64,000 nt of DNA from Philodulcilactobacillus myokonensis (GTDB lineage Bacteria > Bacillota > Bacilli > Lactobacillales > Lactobacillaceae): assembly GCF_027923585.1 (NCBI RefSeq), contig NZ_BRPL01000004.1, positions 62,001-126,000 of the forward strand. The letters run 5' to 3'. The notes beneath the pieces were generated by a model. The model did not search any database. It was given only the letters and a program-made list of their open reading frames with translations, and was not told the DNA's origin. This document shows, piece after piece, positions 25,979 to 34,920 of the stretch (within the stretch, counting starts at the first letter, position 1; each line of letters starts with the position of its first letter). Made by a program: the position numbers and the translations under genes.

Positions 25979-28048
25979 ATGGCAATGTTTCCAAATGACC
26001 CATTCTCAGATGACATGGACAAAATGTTTGAACAAATGATGGGCAATAACAATCCGAATACCCGTTATACAATTAATGGGAAGGAAGTTACCCCTGAACA
26101 ATTAGAACAATTAAGAAAACAACAAATGAACCCGAACCAAAAGAATAATCAGAGAGGCGGCATTCTTGAGAAATTAGGACGCAACCTTACTCAAGAAGCC
26201 CGCGATGGCAAACTTGATCCGGTCATTGGTCGCAATAAAGAAATTCAAGAAACTGCCGAAATCTTATCAAGAAGAAGTAAGAACAATCCCGTTTTAGTCG
26301 GGGATGCTGGTGTTGGTAAGACCTCGATTGTTGAAGGTCTAGCCCAAGCCATCGTGAAGGGTAACGTTCCAGCACCAATTAAGAATAAGGAAATCATCAG
26401 TATTGATATTTCTAACTTATCTGCTGGGACTCAATACCGTGGTAGTTTTGAAAAGAACATCCAAAATCTATTTAAAGAAATTAAACAACGTGGCAATGTG
26501 ATCCTATTCTTTGATGAAATTCACCAAATCTTAGGTGCAGGTGATACTGGTGATAACAGTGGTTCGAAAGGTTTAGCTGACATGATCAAGCCCGCATTAT
26601 CACGTGGTGAAATCACGGTCATTGGTGCTACCACTCAGAATGAATACCGCAATACAATTATGAAGGATACCGCTTTAGCTCGTCGTTTCAATGAAGTTGA
26701 AGTTAAGGCTCCATCTAACAAGGTAACTTTCGATATTTTGCAGCACATCAGACCATTGTATGAAAAACACCACCACGTATCATTACCAGATGATGTTTTA
26801 AAGGCTGCCATTCATTATTCTAACCAGTACATTCCACAACGGAATTTACCTGATAAAGCCATTGATTTAATTGACATGACCGCTGCCCACTTAGCTGCTC
26901 AACATCCCGTTATGGACAAAGATCAAATCAAGAAGATGATCCAATCTGAACAGGATGCTCAACACAAGGCCGTTCAAAAAGAAAATTATGAAGCTGCCGA
27001 AAAGCACAAGAACCAGGTTACTAATTTAAAGAAACAATTAGCTAGCGACAATGACTCCACGAAGGAAGCTACTGCAACCGTTAATGATGTTGCCCAGGTA
27101 GTTCAAAGATTAACTGGGATTCCAGTTACCAAGATGGGTGATAACGATATTAAACGATTACAAGGACTTGCTGACCGCTTAAAGGGCAAGGTCATTGGCC
27201 AAGATGAAGCCGTTGACGATGTTGCTCGTGCCATTCGAAGAAACCGGGCTGGATTTGATTCAGGTAACCGGCCAATTGGCAGTTTTCTCTTTGTTGGACC
27301 CACCGGTGTTGGAAAGACTGAACTTGCTAAACAATTAGGTTTGGACATGTTTGGCAGTAAGAAATCGATCATTCGTTTAGATATGTCTGAATACTCTGAT
27401 AGGACCGCTGTTTCTAAATTAATTGGTGCAAGTGCCGGTTACGTTGGCTACAACGATAATAACAACACCTTAACTGAAAAAGTACGTCGGAATCCATATT
27501 CCATCATTTTGCTTGATGAAATTGAAAAGGCAAATCCACAGGTATTAACCCTATTACTTCAAGTTTTGGATGATGGCCGCCTGACAGATGGTCAAGGCAA
27601 TACCGTTGACTTCAAGAATACAGTTATCATCGCAACTTCCAATGCTGGATTCGGGAACGAGAAGATGACTGGTAATGATAAGGAAGACAAGAGCCTAATG
27701 GACAAATTAACTCCATACTTCAGACCAGAATTCTTGAACCGGTTCAACGCCATCGTTGAATTCTCCCACCTAACTAAGGATGATTTGAAACAAATCGTTA
27801 ACTTGATGTTAAATGATGTTAACCAGATTCTTGCTAAGAAAGGAATGGATGTCAACGTTAATGATGATGTTAAACAATTATTAATCAACCAAGGTTACGA
27901 TGAAGCAATGGGTGCTCGTCCACTTCGTCGGGTTGTTGAAAAGCAGATTTTAGACCGCATCACCGATTTCTACCTTGATCACCCAAGCATTAAACATTTG
28001 AATGCTGATGCTAAGGATAATCAGGTTGTCATTAGTGAAGCTAAGTAA
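25979..28048 (+). CDS. clpL: ClpL, AAA+ stress chaperone ATPase
   Basis: The protein of 689 residues has two AAA+ modules. The first has Walker A GDAGVGKT near 108 and Walker [11 protein letters not shown]. The second has Walker A GPTGVGKT near 440 and [12 protein letters not shown] short coiled-coil middle region lies near 315-350. The N-terminus is a Met/Asn/Gln-rich tail with [12 protein letters not shown] rather than the ClpA/C N domain or the ClpE zinc finger, which identifies ClpL. No ClpP-binding loop was recognised, consistent with a ClpP-independent disaggregase in heat and acid stress. ATG 25979 follows AAGGAGA. I see no CtsR heptad repeat upstream. Confidence 0.92.
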   Translation: MAMFPNDPFSDDMDKMFEQMMGNNNPNTRYTINGKEVTPEQLEQLRKQQMNPNQKNNQRGGILEKLGRNLTQEARDGKLDPVIGRNKEIQETAEILSRRSKNNPVLVGDAGVGKTSIVEGLAQAIVKGNVPAPIKNKEIISIDISNLSAGTQYRGSFEKNIQNLFKEIKQRGNVILFFDEIHQILGAGDTGDNSGSKGLADMIKPALSRGEITVIGATTQNEYRNTIMKDTALARRFNEVEVKAPSNKVTFDILQHIRPLYEKHHHVSLPDDVLKAAIHYSNQYIPQRNLPDKAIDLIDMTAAHLAAQHPVMDKDQIKKMIQSEQDAQHKAVQKENYEAAEKHKNQVTNLKKQLASDNDSTKEATATVNDVAQVVQRLTGIPVTKMGDNDIKRLQGLADRLKGKVIGQDEAVDDVARAIRRNRAGFDSGNRPIGSFLFVGPTGVGKTELAKQLGLDMFGSKKSIIRLDMSEYSDRTAVSKLIGASAGYVGYNDNNNTLTEKVRRNPYSIILLDEIEKANPQVLTLLLQVLDDGRLTDGQGNTVDFKNTVIIATSNAGFGNEKMTGNDKEDKSLMDKLTPYFRPEFLNRFNAIVEFSHLTKDDLKQIVNLMLNDVNQILAKKGMDVNVNDDVKQLLINQGYDEAMGARPLRRVVEKQILDRITDFYLDHPSIKHLNADAKDNQVVISEAK

Positions 28049-28078
28049 TTATAAATTAGTGAAGCTAAGTAATTATAA
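28031..28078 (+). repeat. 24-base tandem duplication at the clpL 3' end
   Basis: Two perfect adjacent copies of a 24-base unit (28031-28054 and 28055-28078) cover the last five codons and stop of clpL and the bases after it. The second copy lies after the stop codon and does not change the protein. Confidence 0.95.
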
Positions 28079-28096
28079 ATAAGTAAATAAAATCAT

Positions 28097-28136
28097 AAAA
28101 AAGTCGGTTATCCGAAATGGGTAACCGGCTTTTTGC
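28097..28136 (+). terminator. Terminator after clpL
   Basis: The stem AAAGTCGGTTA / TAACCGGCTTT is followed by TTTTT. Confidence 0.9.
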
Positions 28137-28224
28137 GTTGGATAATATTTCTTAATTGGTTACCATTATGATAAAATAATTCTATATTTTGTATATATTG
28201 GTTATTATAATATAAGGAGCTTTT

Positions 28225-28458
28225 TTGAATATGAAAGAAGTAAATTTAGATAAATATACTTTTATTTATCCAGGTAATACGGAAGCTATAAGAGATTTAA
28301 ATAAAAATAAAATTATTTTTTTGGAAGAGACTGTTCATGATTGGTTTTTAATTGTAAAAATAGTGAATGGAAATTTAATACTAGAAACTACAACATTAGT
28401 TTCCATATTTGAATATGATCAGAATAAATACAAAATCACATATAAATCTAATGAATAA
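28225..28458 (+). CDS. Small protein of unknown function, first of three paralogs
   Basis: The 77-residue product is not recognised. It shares a layout with the next two ORFs: MK, then LDKYTFIYP (general form I/L-x-K-Y/W-T-F/L-x-F/Y-P), a central hydrophobic beta-like stretch (IIFLEE, FLIVKIVNGNLIL) and a C-terminal NKYKITY. No signal peptide or membrane span is seen, so a small cytosolic beta-rich protein is likely. AAGGAG at 28213-28218 serves either TTG 28225 or ATG 28231. This is the promoter-proximal gene of the group. Confidence 0.75.
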   Translation: MNMKEVNLDKYTFIYPGNTEAIRDLNKNKIIFLEETVHDWFLIVKIVNGNLILETTTLVSIFEYDQNKYKITYKSNE

Positions 28459-28478
28459 AGGATGCGAATATAATTAGG

Positions 28479-28706
28479 ATGAAAAGTGAAAAGATAGGGA
28501 AGTGGACTTTTATTTTTCCAAATAAATGTAGTTGTTTTAACGATAAAATAAATCATAAAATGGTTATATTGGATAATGATAGGAATGTTAGTTTACTTAT
28601 TAAAATAATTAATAGTAAACTAATAATTTTACCTAATGTTGAACCGGATTCCATTCAAAATATTAAAAAAGATGTTTATAAAATAACGATGTCCACAGAA
28701 ATATAA
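28479..28706 (+). CDS. Small protein of unknown function, second paralog
   Basis: The 75-residue product resembles its neighbours: KIGKWTFIFP near the start, MVILDN and LLIKIINSKLIIL in the middle, and VYKITMS at the end. The spacing to the preceding gene is 20 bases. The ribosome binding site is poor for ATG 28479: AAAGGATG is about 15 bases away, so translation may be coupled or begin at a nearby non-ATG codon. Two Cys residues (CSC) are unique to this copy. The function is unknown. Confidence 0.7.
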   Translation: MKSEKIGKWTFIFPNKCSCFNDKINHKMVILDNDRNVSLLIKIINSKLIILPNVEPDSIQNIKKDVYKITMSTEI

Positions 28707-28718
28707 AAGGGGTATAAT

Positions 28719-28940
28719 ATGAAAACCGTTAATATTGGTAAATATACATTAAATTTCCCAAAAAATGTAATACCTTATTATAATAAAGATTTAAATCAAA
28801 TTGTAATTGTTTCTCATGAATTGGAAGTACTTTACGCAATAATTAAATTAGAAAATAATCATATAAATTTCAATATTTGTTATGGAATTAACATTATTAA
28901 AAATGGAAATAATCATTATACTTTTAGTTTGCAAATTTAA
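28719..28940 (+). CDS. Small protein of unknown function, third paralog
   Basis: The 73-residue product again shows NIGKYTLNFP, a central VIVSHELEVLYAIIKLENN and a C-terminal HYTFSLQI. AAAGGGG lies about seven bases before ATG 28719, and only 12 bases separate it from the second paralog. The three genes are co-directional, more AT-rich than clpL, and together look like a tandem duplication followed by divergence. Confidence 0.75.
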   Translation: MKTVNIGKYTLNFPKNVIPYYNKDLNQIVIVSHELEVLYAIIKLENNHINFNICYGINIIKNGNNHYTFSLQI

Positions 28941-29412
28941 TTATATTATATAGCAGATTATAATTTTAATCTGGATAATTAATATTCTTTAGTTTGTTAA
29001 ATTGGTATAAATTTAACCATAAAAAATGAACCTTAAATTAGACAAATTTTTATTGTCCAACTTTAAGTGATCATTTTATATTTAGCAGTTCCTTTTTACT
29101 TATTGATGATTCGCATTAATTAATTGTTTTCATTGTCTTTTGAAACGGAAGGAAAATAATTCCCTTGAATTGCGTACTTAAATTGAATAATAATTACTTC
29201 ACCTTTTTTAAAGAACATTTATTATCAATTATAGTGAATTATTCGTATTTTACAAAATAAATTATAAAAAAATATAATTGAATTGTTTATTACTCTTAAT
29301 TTAAGAACTATAAACACTAATTAATTATTAAATGGTCAGTTTTACCATTTTTACTTCACTTAAAACTGTGGTTTAATAAAATTAGAATGTTTGATTAAAT
29401 GAAGGAGATATC
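28941..29412. other. Gene-free AT-rich stretch before the permease
   Basis: It contains one long imperfect hairpin at 29021-29078 (AAAATGA...TCATTTT with inner GACAA / TTGTC), a probable terminator of the three-paralog unit. A 32-codon minus-strand frame (29218-29120) lacks a ribosome binding site and is not called. I see no other feature. Confidence 0.6.
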
Positions 29413-30792
29413 TTGGTTATGAAGGATGATAAGCAGAAATTAGAACGGAAGCTAAGTCCACGTCAAATGCAGATGATTGCGCTTGGTGGGACCATTGGAG
29501 TTGGATTATTTATGGGTTCTGCTTCCACAATTCAATGGACGGGACCATCCGTTTTAATTGATTATGGAATTGCCGGTTTGATTCTGTATATTATTATGCG
29601 GGCATTGGGTGAAATGATGTATATCCATCCCGTTACCGGATCATTTGCTCAATACGCAACTAATTTCATGCATCCGATTTTTGGTTACTTGACAGCCTGG
29701 AGTAATATTTTTCAATGGATCCTAATTGGAATGAGTGAAATCATCGCAATCGGGACGTATTGTAAGTTTTGGTGGCCGAATTTGCCCGGATGGATTCCTG
29801 GATTAGTTGCCATCGTTACTTTATGTTTAGCAAACTTAGTTTCAGTTAAATCGTTTGGTGATCTTGAATACTGGTTTGCACTAATTAAAGTGGTTACCAT
29901 CATCGTGATGATTATTATTGGATTGGGTTTAATTATCTTTGGAATTGGGAACCATTTTCATCCGATCGGCTTTAGTAATCTTTGGAAATACGGTTTCTTT
30001 GCTGGTGGTTTTAAAGGCTTTTTATTCGCACTTTCCATTGTTTTGGCTTCATATCAAGGAATTGAATTAATTGGTGTGACCGCCGGTGAAGCCCAAAATC
30101 CGCGTCAATCACTAGTTCGTGCTATTCAATCGACAATTGGTCGAATTTTAATTTTCTATATTGGTGCTATTTTCGTAATTGTTACTATCTATCCCTGGAA
30201 TAAACTTGGTGAAGTGGGTTCACCATTCGTTGAAACGTTTGATAAAATTGGAATTACCGGTGCTGCTGGGATCATTAACTTTGTTGTTTTAACGGCTGCT
30301 TTATCCGGTTCTAATTCTGGAATTTACAGTACCAGTCGAATGGTTTACTTATTAGCAGAGAAGAAACAGTTGCCAAGCATTTTCTTGAAATTAAATAAGC
30401 ATCATGTCCCGTATTATCCTGTCATTGCCGTTTCATTTGGTATTTTTCTAGGGGTCGTTTTAAACGTTATTTTGCCATTCTTCTTTAAAAGTGCAAATGA
30501 AATTTTCGTTTTAGTTTATGGATCAAGTGTGTTACCTGGGATGGTACCGTGGTTTGTCATTCTAGTTAGTCAAATTCGGTTTAGAAAAACGATGACACCG
30601 GAACAAATTAAGCAGCATCCATTTAAAACACCATTTTCACCTTATAGTAATTACTTAGCACTATTCTTCCTAGCTTTGACCATTTTCTTCATGGCATTGA
30701 ACCCTGAAACCCAAATTCCGTTAATCATTGGCGTTGTCTTCCTGGTTTTGATGGCTTGCATTTACATGGTGAAGTATCGTCAGCCAAAGTAA
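29413..30792 (+). CDS. Amino acid permease (APC superfamily, AAT family)
   Basis: A polytopic membrane protein of 459 residues with about 12 spans. The first span region ALGGTIGVGLFMGSA is the substrate-binding GTIGxG signature of amino acid-polyamine-organocation transporters. ALGEMMYIHPVTGSFAQYA is the AAT-family consensus, and TAGEAQNPR follows span 6. It imports one or more amino acids by proton symport; the substrate cannot be read from the sequence. AAGGAG at 29402-29407 serves TTG 29413 or ATG 29419. It stands alone, with its own terminator. Confidence 0.9.
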   Translation: MVMKDDKQKLERKLSPRQMQMIALGGTIGVGLFMGSASTIQWTGPSVLIDYGIAGLILYIIMRALGEMMYIHPVTGSFAQYATNFMHPIFGYLTAWSNIFQWILIGMSEIIAIGTYCKFWWPNLPGWIPGLVAIVTLCLANLVSVKSFGDLEYWFALIKVVTIIVMIIIGLGLIIFGIGNHFHPIGFSNLWKYGFFAGGFKGFLFALSIVLASYQGIELIGVTAGEAQNPRQSLVRAIQSTIGRILIFYIGAIFVIVTIYPWNKLGEVGSPFVETFDKIGITGAAGIINFVVLTAALSGSNSGIYSTSRMVYLLAEKKQLPSIFLKLNKHHVPYYPVIAVSFGIFLGVVLNVILPFFFKSANEIFVLVYGSSVLPGMVPWFVILVSQIRFRKTMTPEQIKQHPFKTPFSPYSNYLALFFLALTIFFMALNPETQIPLIIGVVFLVLMACIYMVKYRQPK

Positions 30793-30816
30793 ATTTTTTA
30801 ATAAATTGATAATATT

Positions 30817-30852
30817 TAAGCTACTAATGATTGAATTAGCAGCTTATTTTTG
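30817..30852 (+). terminator. Terminator after amino acid permease
   Basis: The stem TAAGCTACTAAT / ATTAGCAGCTTA has one mismatched pair and is followed by TTTTTG. Confidence 0.85.
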
Positions 30853-30893
30853 ATTATGTTATTATTTATAATAAATATATTTAATATAAAAAT

Positions 30894-30900
30894 GGGGGGG
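30894..30900 (+). repeat. Run of seven Gs upstream of the disrupted membrane gene
   Basis: A homopolymer of seven Gs, rare in such AT-rich DNA, sits at the ribosome binding site of the ORF at 30907. Length change here would alter the distance between Shine-Dalgarno and start. Confidence 0.9.
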
Positions 30901-30906
30901 ATAGTG

Positions 30907-31304
30907 ATGGAAAACAGGAAAAATAATGTTTTGGCACCCTTACTGTTCTTTTCTTTAGTTCCACTTTCAGAATTAGTTTTTTATTTTTTAAGTGACGACA
31001 GTTTCCTTTTACAAATATCAGATAGATTACATATTACTGAAACGAATATTTTGGTTCAATTGTTTTAAAAATATTTAGTGATAGTCATCCTAAAACTTTA
31101 TTTACTTCAACAGTTTTATCAATTGGAATCGGGAATTTGTTTGGGATGATATTTAATGACTTATTTAATCCAACAATTGGATTTTTGGTGCCATCGCTAA
31201 TTGAATTAATTTTATTGCCGTATTTTTATCGAAATACTTCTAATGATAAAAAGGGCAGTTATATCCTCTTCTTTGTGATCTTATGTATTGATTGTTATTC
31301 CTAG
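30907..31304 (+). pseudogene. Small membrane protein, frameshifted
   Basis: ATG 30907 opens a frame with LAPLLFFSLVPLSELVFYFL, then stops at 31068 after TETNILVQLF. The adjacent -1 frame continues without a stop as IVLKIFSDSHPKTLFTS, with further hydrophobic segments (IGIGNLFGMIFND, FLVPSLIELILLPYFY), to TAG 31304. Joining the frames near 31059 gives about 132 residues with four spans. A single base change therefore separates two halves of one gene. The family is not recognised. A genuine null mutation or a sequence error would look the same. Confidence 0.7.
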
Positions 31305-31328
31305 TTTAGATATTGTTTATATAATTTA

Positions 31329-31374
31329 AAAAAGCAGGGCATTAACGCGTAACATTAATGCTCTGCCTTTATTT
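31329..31374. terminator. Bidirectional terminator between convergent genes
   Basis: AAAGCAGGGCATTAA pairs with TTAATGCTCTGCCTTT around a CGCGTAACA loop. As precede it and Ts follow it. It serves the membrane pseudogene on the plus strand and the flavoprotein on the minus strand. Confidence 0.8.
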
Positions 31375-31385
31375 TGTTTGCTATT

Positions 31386-31805
31386 TTAATTATGAACCGT
31401 TTTAATAAATTTCATATTGAAACGATGGGCGATATGATCCCAAACATGTTGAATATGAGGGATGGCATCAGCGGGTGCTGATCCACTAATAACAAGAAAT
31501 AAATTCTTATGATCAAATGGATTGTTGTCTCCCATAACCGATGTCATCCGATCGATGAATATTTTCATGTAGGCTGACATTGATGACCAATAGACAGGCG
31601 TTCCCAATATAAGATTATCTGCTTTTCTAATCTGGTCACAAATTGATTTAAATTGATCGTCAGTGTGATTTTCTTGGCCCAATGGATGAACATTATATTC
31701 AACCAAATTAATCGTTTGATAATCATTGATCCCTAACTTGTTTTTAACTAGCATTTCCGTCGTGCCATGCGGATCTTTACTAGCGTTGATAAATAAATTT
31801 TTCAT
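31386..31805 (-). CDS. Flavodoxin-like NAD(P)H-dependent FMN reductase
   Basis: The 139-residue product resembles the NADPH-dependent FMN reductase and flavodoxin-like fold family: MKNLFINASKDPHGTTEML at the start is the phosphate-binding loop, followed by NLILGTPVYWSSMSAYMKIFIDR. It should bind FMN and reduce quinones, azo compounds or other small acceptors; the physiological substrate is unknown. ATG 31805 has AAAGGAGGA upstream; a longer in-frame start at 31838 does not. It is a single gene. Confidence 0.8.
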   Translation of the reverse strand: MKNLFINASKDPHGTTEMLVKNKLGINDYQTINLVEYNVHPLGQENHTDDQFKSICDQIRKADNLILGTPVYWSSMSAYMKIFIDRMTSVMGDNNPFDHKNLFLVISGSAPADAIPHIQHVWDHIAHRFNMKFIKTVHN

Positions 31806-31943
31806 TTTAAGTCCTCCTTTAATTTCTTGTCTAAACAAATTTTAAGGATTGTAGTGCACTCTAAGGCAAATTAAATGCTTAATGAAATCAAAAAATCACT
31901 AAGTAGAATTATAATTCTACTTAGTGACTTTCATTCTATTTTG

Positions 31944-33251
31944 TTATTTTGATTCTTTGATGATTTCTTTGCCCTTATCATAGTCAATTTTGCGTTCCGA
32001 TTCAGGCATCATATCACCACCGGTGGCCCAGACAATGTGGGTCGCGTTTGCTGAATTAAAATCTGGAACATGTTTTAAAATCGATTCAATTGCTGTATAT
32101 CCAGCAGCAGCGGAAGGTTCGACCGTGATATCTTCAGTATCTTTTAATTGGGTAAGGTATTTATAAATCATATTATCACGGAAGGTAACGCTGCCAAATA
32201 AGAGCGTCCTTAAAATTTTACCGGCAATTCTAGATGAACGGCCAACTGCTAATCCATCAGCAGCTGTTAAACCATCCAGGCCAATGTCATAAACTGAAAT
32301 ATGATTATATAGTTTAGTCATCATGCCTAGTGTAACTGATGGAACGTGGGTGGGTTCACAAAAGACAGCGTGAATATTAGGACCAATGATGTTCTTAAGA
32401 CCAAAGGTAGTTCCACCAGGGCTGCCACCGACACCGGCTGGTAGATAGACAATAACGGGATGATCTTTATCAACTTTAATGTTTTGTTTTTTAAACTGAT
32501 TTTGAAGCCTAACAGCAGATACTGCATAGCCTAAAAATAAATCAACTGATCCTTCATCATCAATAAAATGAACTGATGGATCCTTAGCTGATTCATTTCT
32601 AGCTTTAGTAACAACCGCTGAGAAATTGATGTTATATTCTTTAACGTTCACGCCGTAATTCCTAAGTTTATCTTTTTTCCACTGTTTAGCATCGTGGGAC
32701 ATATAGACAGTTGTCTTAAAACCAAAAGTAGCAGCCATAATGCCAACACTTAATGCTAAATTACCGGTCGATGCAACGGCAACACCATAATTAGCAAACA
32801 GTTTTTTATATTTAGGAGTGGCAAGAATGCTATAGTCGTCCATGTAGACAAGGTTACCTTTGGTCATTGCAATGTGCTCAGCAAATTTAAGAACTTCATA
32901 AATTCCACCACGGGATTTAATGGAACCTGAGACAGGTAATTCATTATCAGCTTTTAAATATAATTGGCCGTCAATTTTAGTGGTGTGCTCTTGATTCCAT
33001 TGTTGTTTCATTTGATTGGTTTTAATTAATGGTGATTCAATAATGCCATGTGAACTAATGGTTTCTGGAAAAACTTTTTCTAAGTAGGGTGCAAATCGAT
33101 TCCAGCGATCGACAGCATCAAAAATATCAGCTTTTGTTAATTTTAATTCCGGATCCGGTTTACCATAATCAGGATTACGCCAGAAAATTGGCTGCATTTT
33201 TCTTAATTGATCCACTTGGGGATATTTTTGAATTAATGATTGAATATCCAT
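31944..33251 (-). CDS. dsdA: D-serine ammonia-lyase (D-serine dehydratase)
   Basis: A fold-type II PLP enzyme that deaminates D-serine to pyruvate and ammonia. Motifs fit DsdA: the PLP Lys in LPVSGSIKSRGG, the STGNLALSVGI segment that holds the cofactor ring, and the glycine-rich phosphate cup LPAGVGGSPGG. The start is placed at ATG 33251, with GAAGGGA about 12 bases upstream; the frame itself extends to 33269. The 435 residues match the family. D-serine is toxic and can arise from peptidoglycan precursors, so detoxification is a plausible role. No dsdC or permease adjoins it. Confidence 0.92.
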   Translation of the reverse strand: MDIQSLIQKYPQVDQLRKMQPIFWRNPDYGKPDPELKLTKADIFDAVDRWNRFAPYLEKVFPETISSHGIIESPLIKTNQMKQQWNQEHTTKIDGQLYLKADNELPVSGSIKSRGGIYEVLKFAEHIAMTKGNLVYMDDYSILATPKYKKLFANYGVAVASTGNLALSVGIMAATFGFKTTVYMSHDAKQWKKDKLRNYGVNVKEYNINFSAVVTKARNESAKDPSVHFIDDEGSVDLFLGYAVSAVRLQNQFKKQNIKVDKDHPVIVYLPAGVGGSPGGTTFGLKNIIGPNIHAVFCEPTHVPSVTLGMMTKLYNHISVYDIGLDGLTAADGLAVGRSSRIAGKILRTLLFGSVTFRDNMIYKYLTQLKDTEDITVEPSAAAGYTAIESILKHVPDFNSANATHIVWATGGDMMPESERKIDYDKGKEIIKESK

Positions 33252-33602
33252 AGTATTGATTCCCTTCATATTTTTAGTATGTTACGTATTATAACATTAA
33301 AAGAAAACAATATTTACCCTTAATCATAAAAATGTTAAGAAATCAAATAGGCGATTAGATATGTTGGGTATCTAGTCGCCTATTTAGTGAATAAATAATT
33401 AGGATGTTTTTTGATCAACCAATAAATCTGATTGATGGGATAATAATTTTAATAATAAAGAGACTCTTGAGTTATAAAACAGTATCTGAAAGTACTGAAT
33501 ATTATTAGGGTTGGATAAATATAACTAAGATGAATCTTTATTATTAAAATTAATTTAATTAAAACACTTTTTAGATTAAAAATCAATGAGTATTTAAAAA
33601 CA
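33252..33602. other. Gap between dsdA and the thr cluster
   Basis: No gene is seen. The stretch contains one long hairpin at 33345-33385 and a short one (TGAGTA / TACTCA) overlapping the stop of the ACT-domain gene. Confidence 0.6.
33345..33385. terminator. Long hairpin, possible terminator without a T-run
   Basis: AAATAGGCGATTAGATA pairs with TATCTAGTCGCCTATTT: 17 pairs with one G-T pair and a 7-base loop. Neither side has a clear T-tract, so it may be an end-of-transcript structure for the thr genes or an operator near dsdA. Confidence 0.5.
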
Positions 33603-34037
33603 TTACTCAATTGACACTAATTTTACATTGCTAGCACCATCAACTAAATCAATTCTTTTCAATAGATCATCGATGCTTTCCTGCATATGATTTAAATCTA
33701 ATGAAATTACAATGCTAGCAACATCATGAATTGGAATGTTTTGATTAATCGTAAGGATACTAGCTTTACTGTCCGCAATGGCAGCCAATACTTTTGATAA
33801 TAGCCCACGTTGATTATTAAGCATAAATGAGATGACTGCTTTTTGATTCCATGATGCATTGTTGGTTGCATATACTAAATCCTTATACTTATAATAACTG
33901 CCACGACTAATCCCAACTTTTTTGGCGGCTTCACTAATCTGTTTCACTTTACCGGTATCTAATAACTTTCTGGCTTGAATGACCTTGCTAAATGTATCTG
34001 GAAGTAATCTTCGATCAACAATATAATACTTATTCAT
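33603..34037 (-). CDS. ACT domain protein with HTH-like N-terminus (PheB/UPF0735 type)
   Basis: The 144-residue protein begins MNKYYIVDRRLLPDTFSKV, characteristic of the PheB-type ACT domain family (UPF0735). It has a helix-turn-helix-like stretch (ISEAAKKVGISRGSYYKYKD) and a C-terminal ACT domain (VISFMLNNQRGLLSKVLAAI). ACT domains bind amino acids. ATG 34037 overlaps the end of thrB by eight bases, so it is the third gene of thrC-thrB. This points to amino-acid-responsive regulation of threonine synthesis, although the name PheB came from a phenylalanine context. The longer frame to 34148 lies inside thrB and is rejected. Confidence 0.82.
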   Translation of the reverse strand: MNKYYIVDRRLLPDTFSKVIQARKLLDTGKVKQISEAAKKVGISRGSYYKYKDLVYATNNASWNQKAVISFMLNNQRGLLSKVLAAIADSKASILTINQNIPIHDVASIVISLDLNHMQESIDDLLKRIDLVDGASNVKLVSIE

Positions 34038-34920
34038 TAATATCGACCTCACTTTGAATACCATTTGAATCGATGCTAATTGGTTTAACTTGCCATTTCT
34101 TAAACTGATTTTGAATTGTTTTAGCAATTTTTTGACGGTCATTAACATTATTGGTAATTAACATTAATGTTGAACCACTGCCACTAATGTATAGGATGCC
34201 ATGCATTTGGTCGGTAATTGTTTTAACCTGGTCATACCCCTTAATTAAATGTTTTCTAAATGGTTCATGCATTTGATCTTGCATGGCTTCTTTTAACGTG
34301 CTGAACCGTTTGCCTTGAATAGCATGGGTCATTAATAAACAGTGACTAATTTGAAAGGTTGCATCTTGATAGCTCAATTGTTCGGGAAGAACTGTTCTTG
34401 CTTCTTGGGTACTAATTTTGAAGTCTGGGACAATGGCTAGAAATTTCCAAATTGAATTGACAGGGTATTTAACAACGTGAACTTGATCGTTCTGATTATT
34501 AAATGCCATGCACACGCCACCGTAAATTGCGGGGGCAACATTATCAGGATGGCCTTCCATCGTAGCGGCTAACTGAGTTAGTTTTTGTTTACTAATGGGA
34601 TGATGAAACCATTCAAACGCACCTTTTAGCCCGCCGACAATGCAAGTTGCGGAGCTACCTAGCCCTCTTGAAACGGGGACCTCGGTTTGAATTGTGATTT
34701 TAACATTTGGAACTGGTTGTTTTAGAACGCGACATCCCTTTATAAACGCCTTATACACAAGGTTATTTTCGTTTTGAAATTTCTTTGGACAACCATTGAT
34801 TGTCAGCCACTTTGAATTATTTTGAAATGTGAAGTAAGCATATTGATTAACTGCCATTCCCATACAATCAAAGCCAACGGACAAGTTAGCACTAGTCGCA
34901 GGAACTTTAATTTTGATCAT
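34030..34920 (-). CDS. thrB: ThrB, homoserine kinase
   Basis: A GHMP-family kinase that phosphorylates homoserine for threonine synthesis. VPATSANLSVGFDCMG at the N-terminus and the ATP loop VSRGLGSSATCIVGG are the family signatures; a C-terminal SGSGST matches motif 3. ATG 34920 has GCGAGGTG upstream and overlaps the thrC end by 14 bases. The product is 296 residues, the usual size. The homoserine dehydrogenase gene hom is not in this window. Confidence 0.95.
   Translation of the reverse strand: MIKIKVPATSANLSVGFDCMGMAVNQYAYFTFQNNSKWLTINGCPKKFQNENNLVYKAFIKGCRVLKQPVPNVKITIQTEVPVSRGLGSSATCIVGGLKGAFEWFHHPISKQKLTQLAATMEGHPDNVAPAIYGGVCMAFNNQNDQVHVVKYPVNSIWKFLAIVPDFKISTQEARTVLPEQLSYQDATFQISHCLLMTHAIQGKRFSTLKEAMQDQMHEPFRKHLIKGYDQVKTITDQMHGILYISGSGSTLMLITNNVNDRQKIAKTIQNQFKKWQVKPISIDSNGIQSEVDINE

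Noticed and set aside
29021-29078. Insertion sequence end
   Set aside because: The imperfect inverted repeat resembles a terminator after the small paralogs. No transposase fragment or target duplication is seen.
29120-29218. 32-codon minus-strand ORF upstream of the permease
   Set aside because: The translation looks protein-like, but there is no ribosome binding site, and the nearest TATAAT would make it leaderless. Too weak to call.
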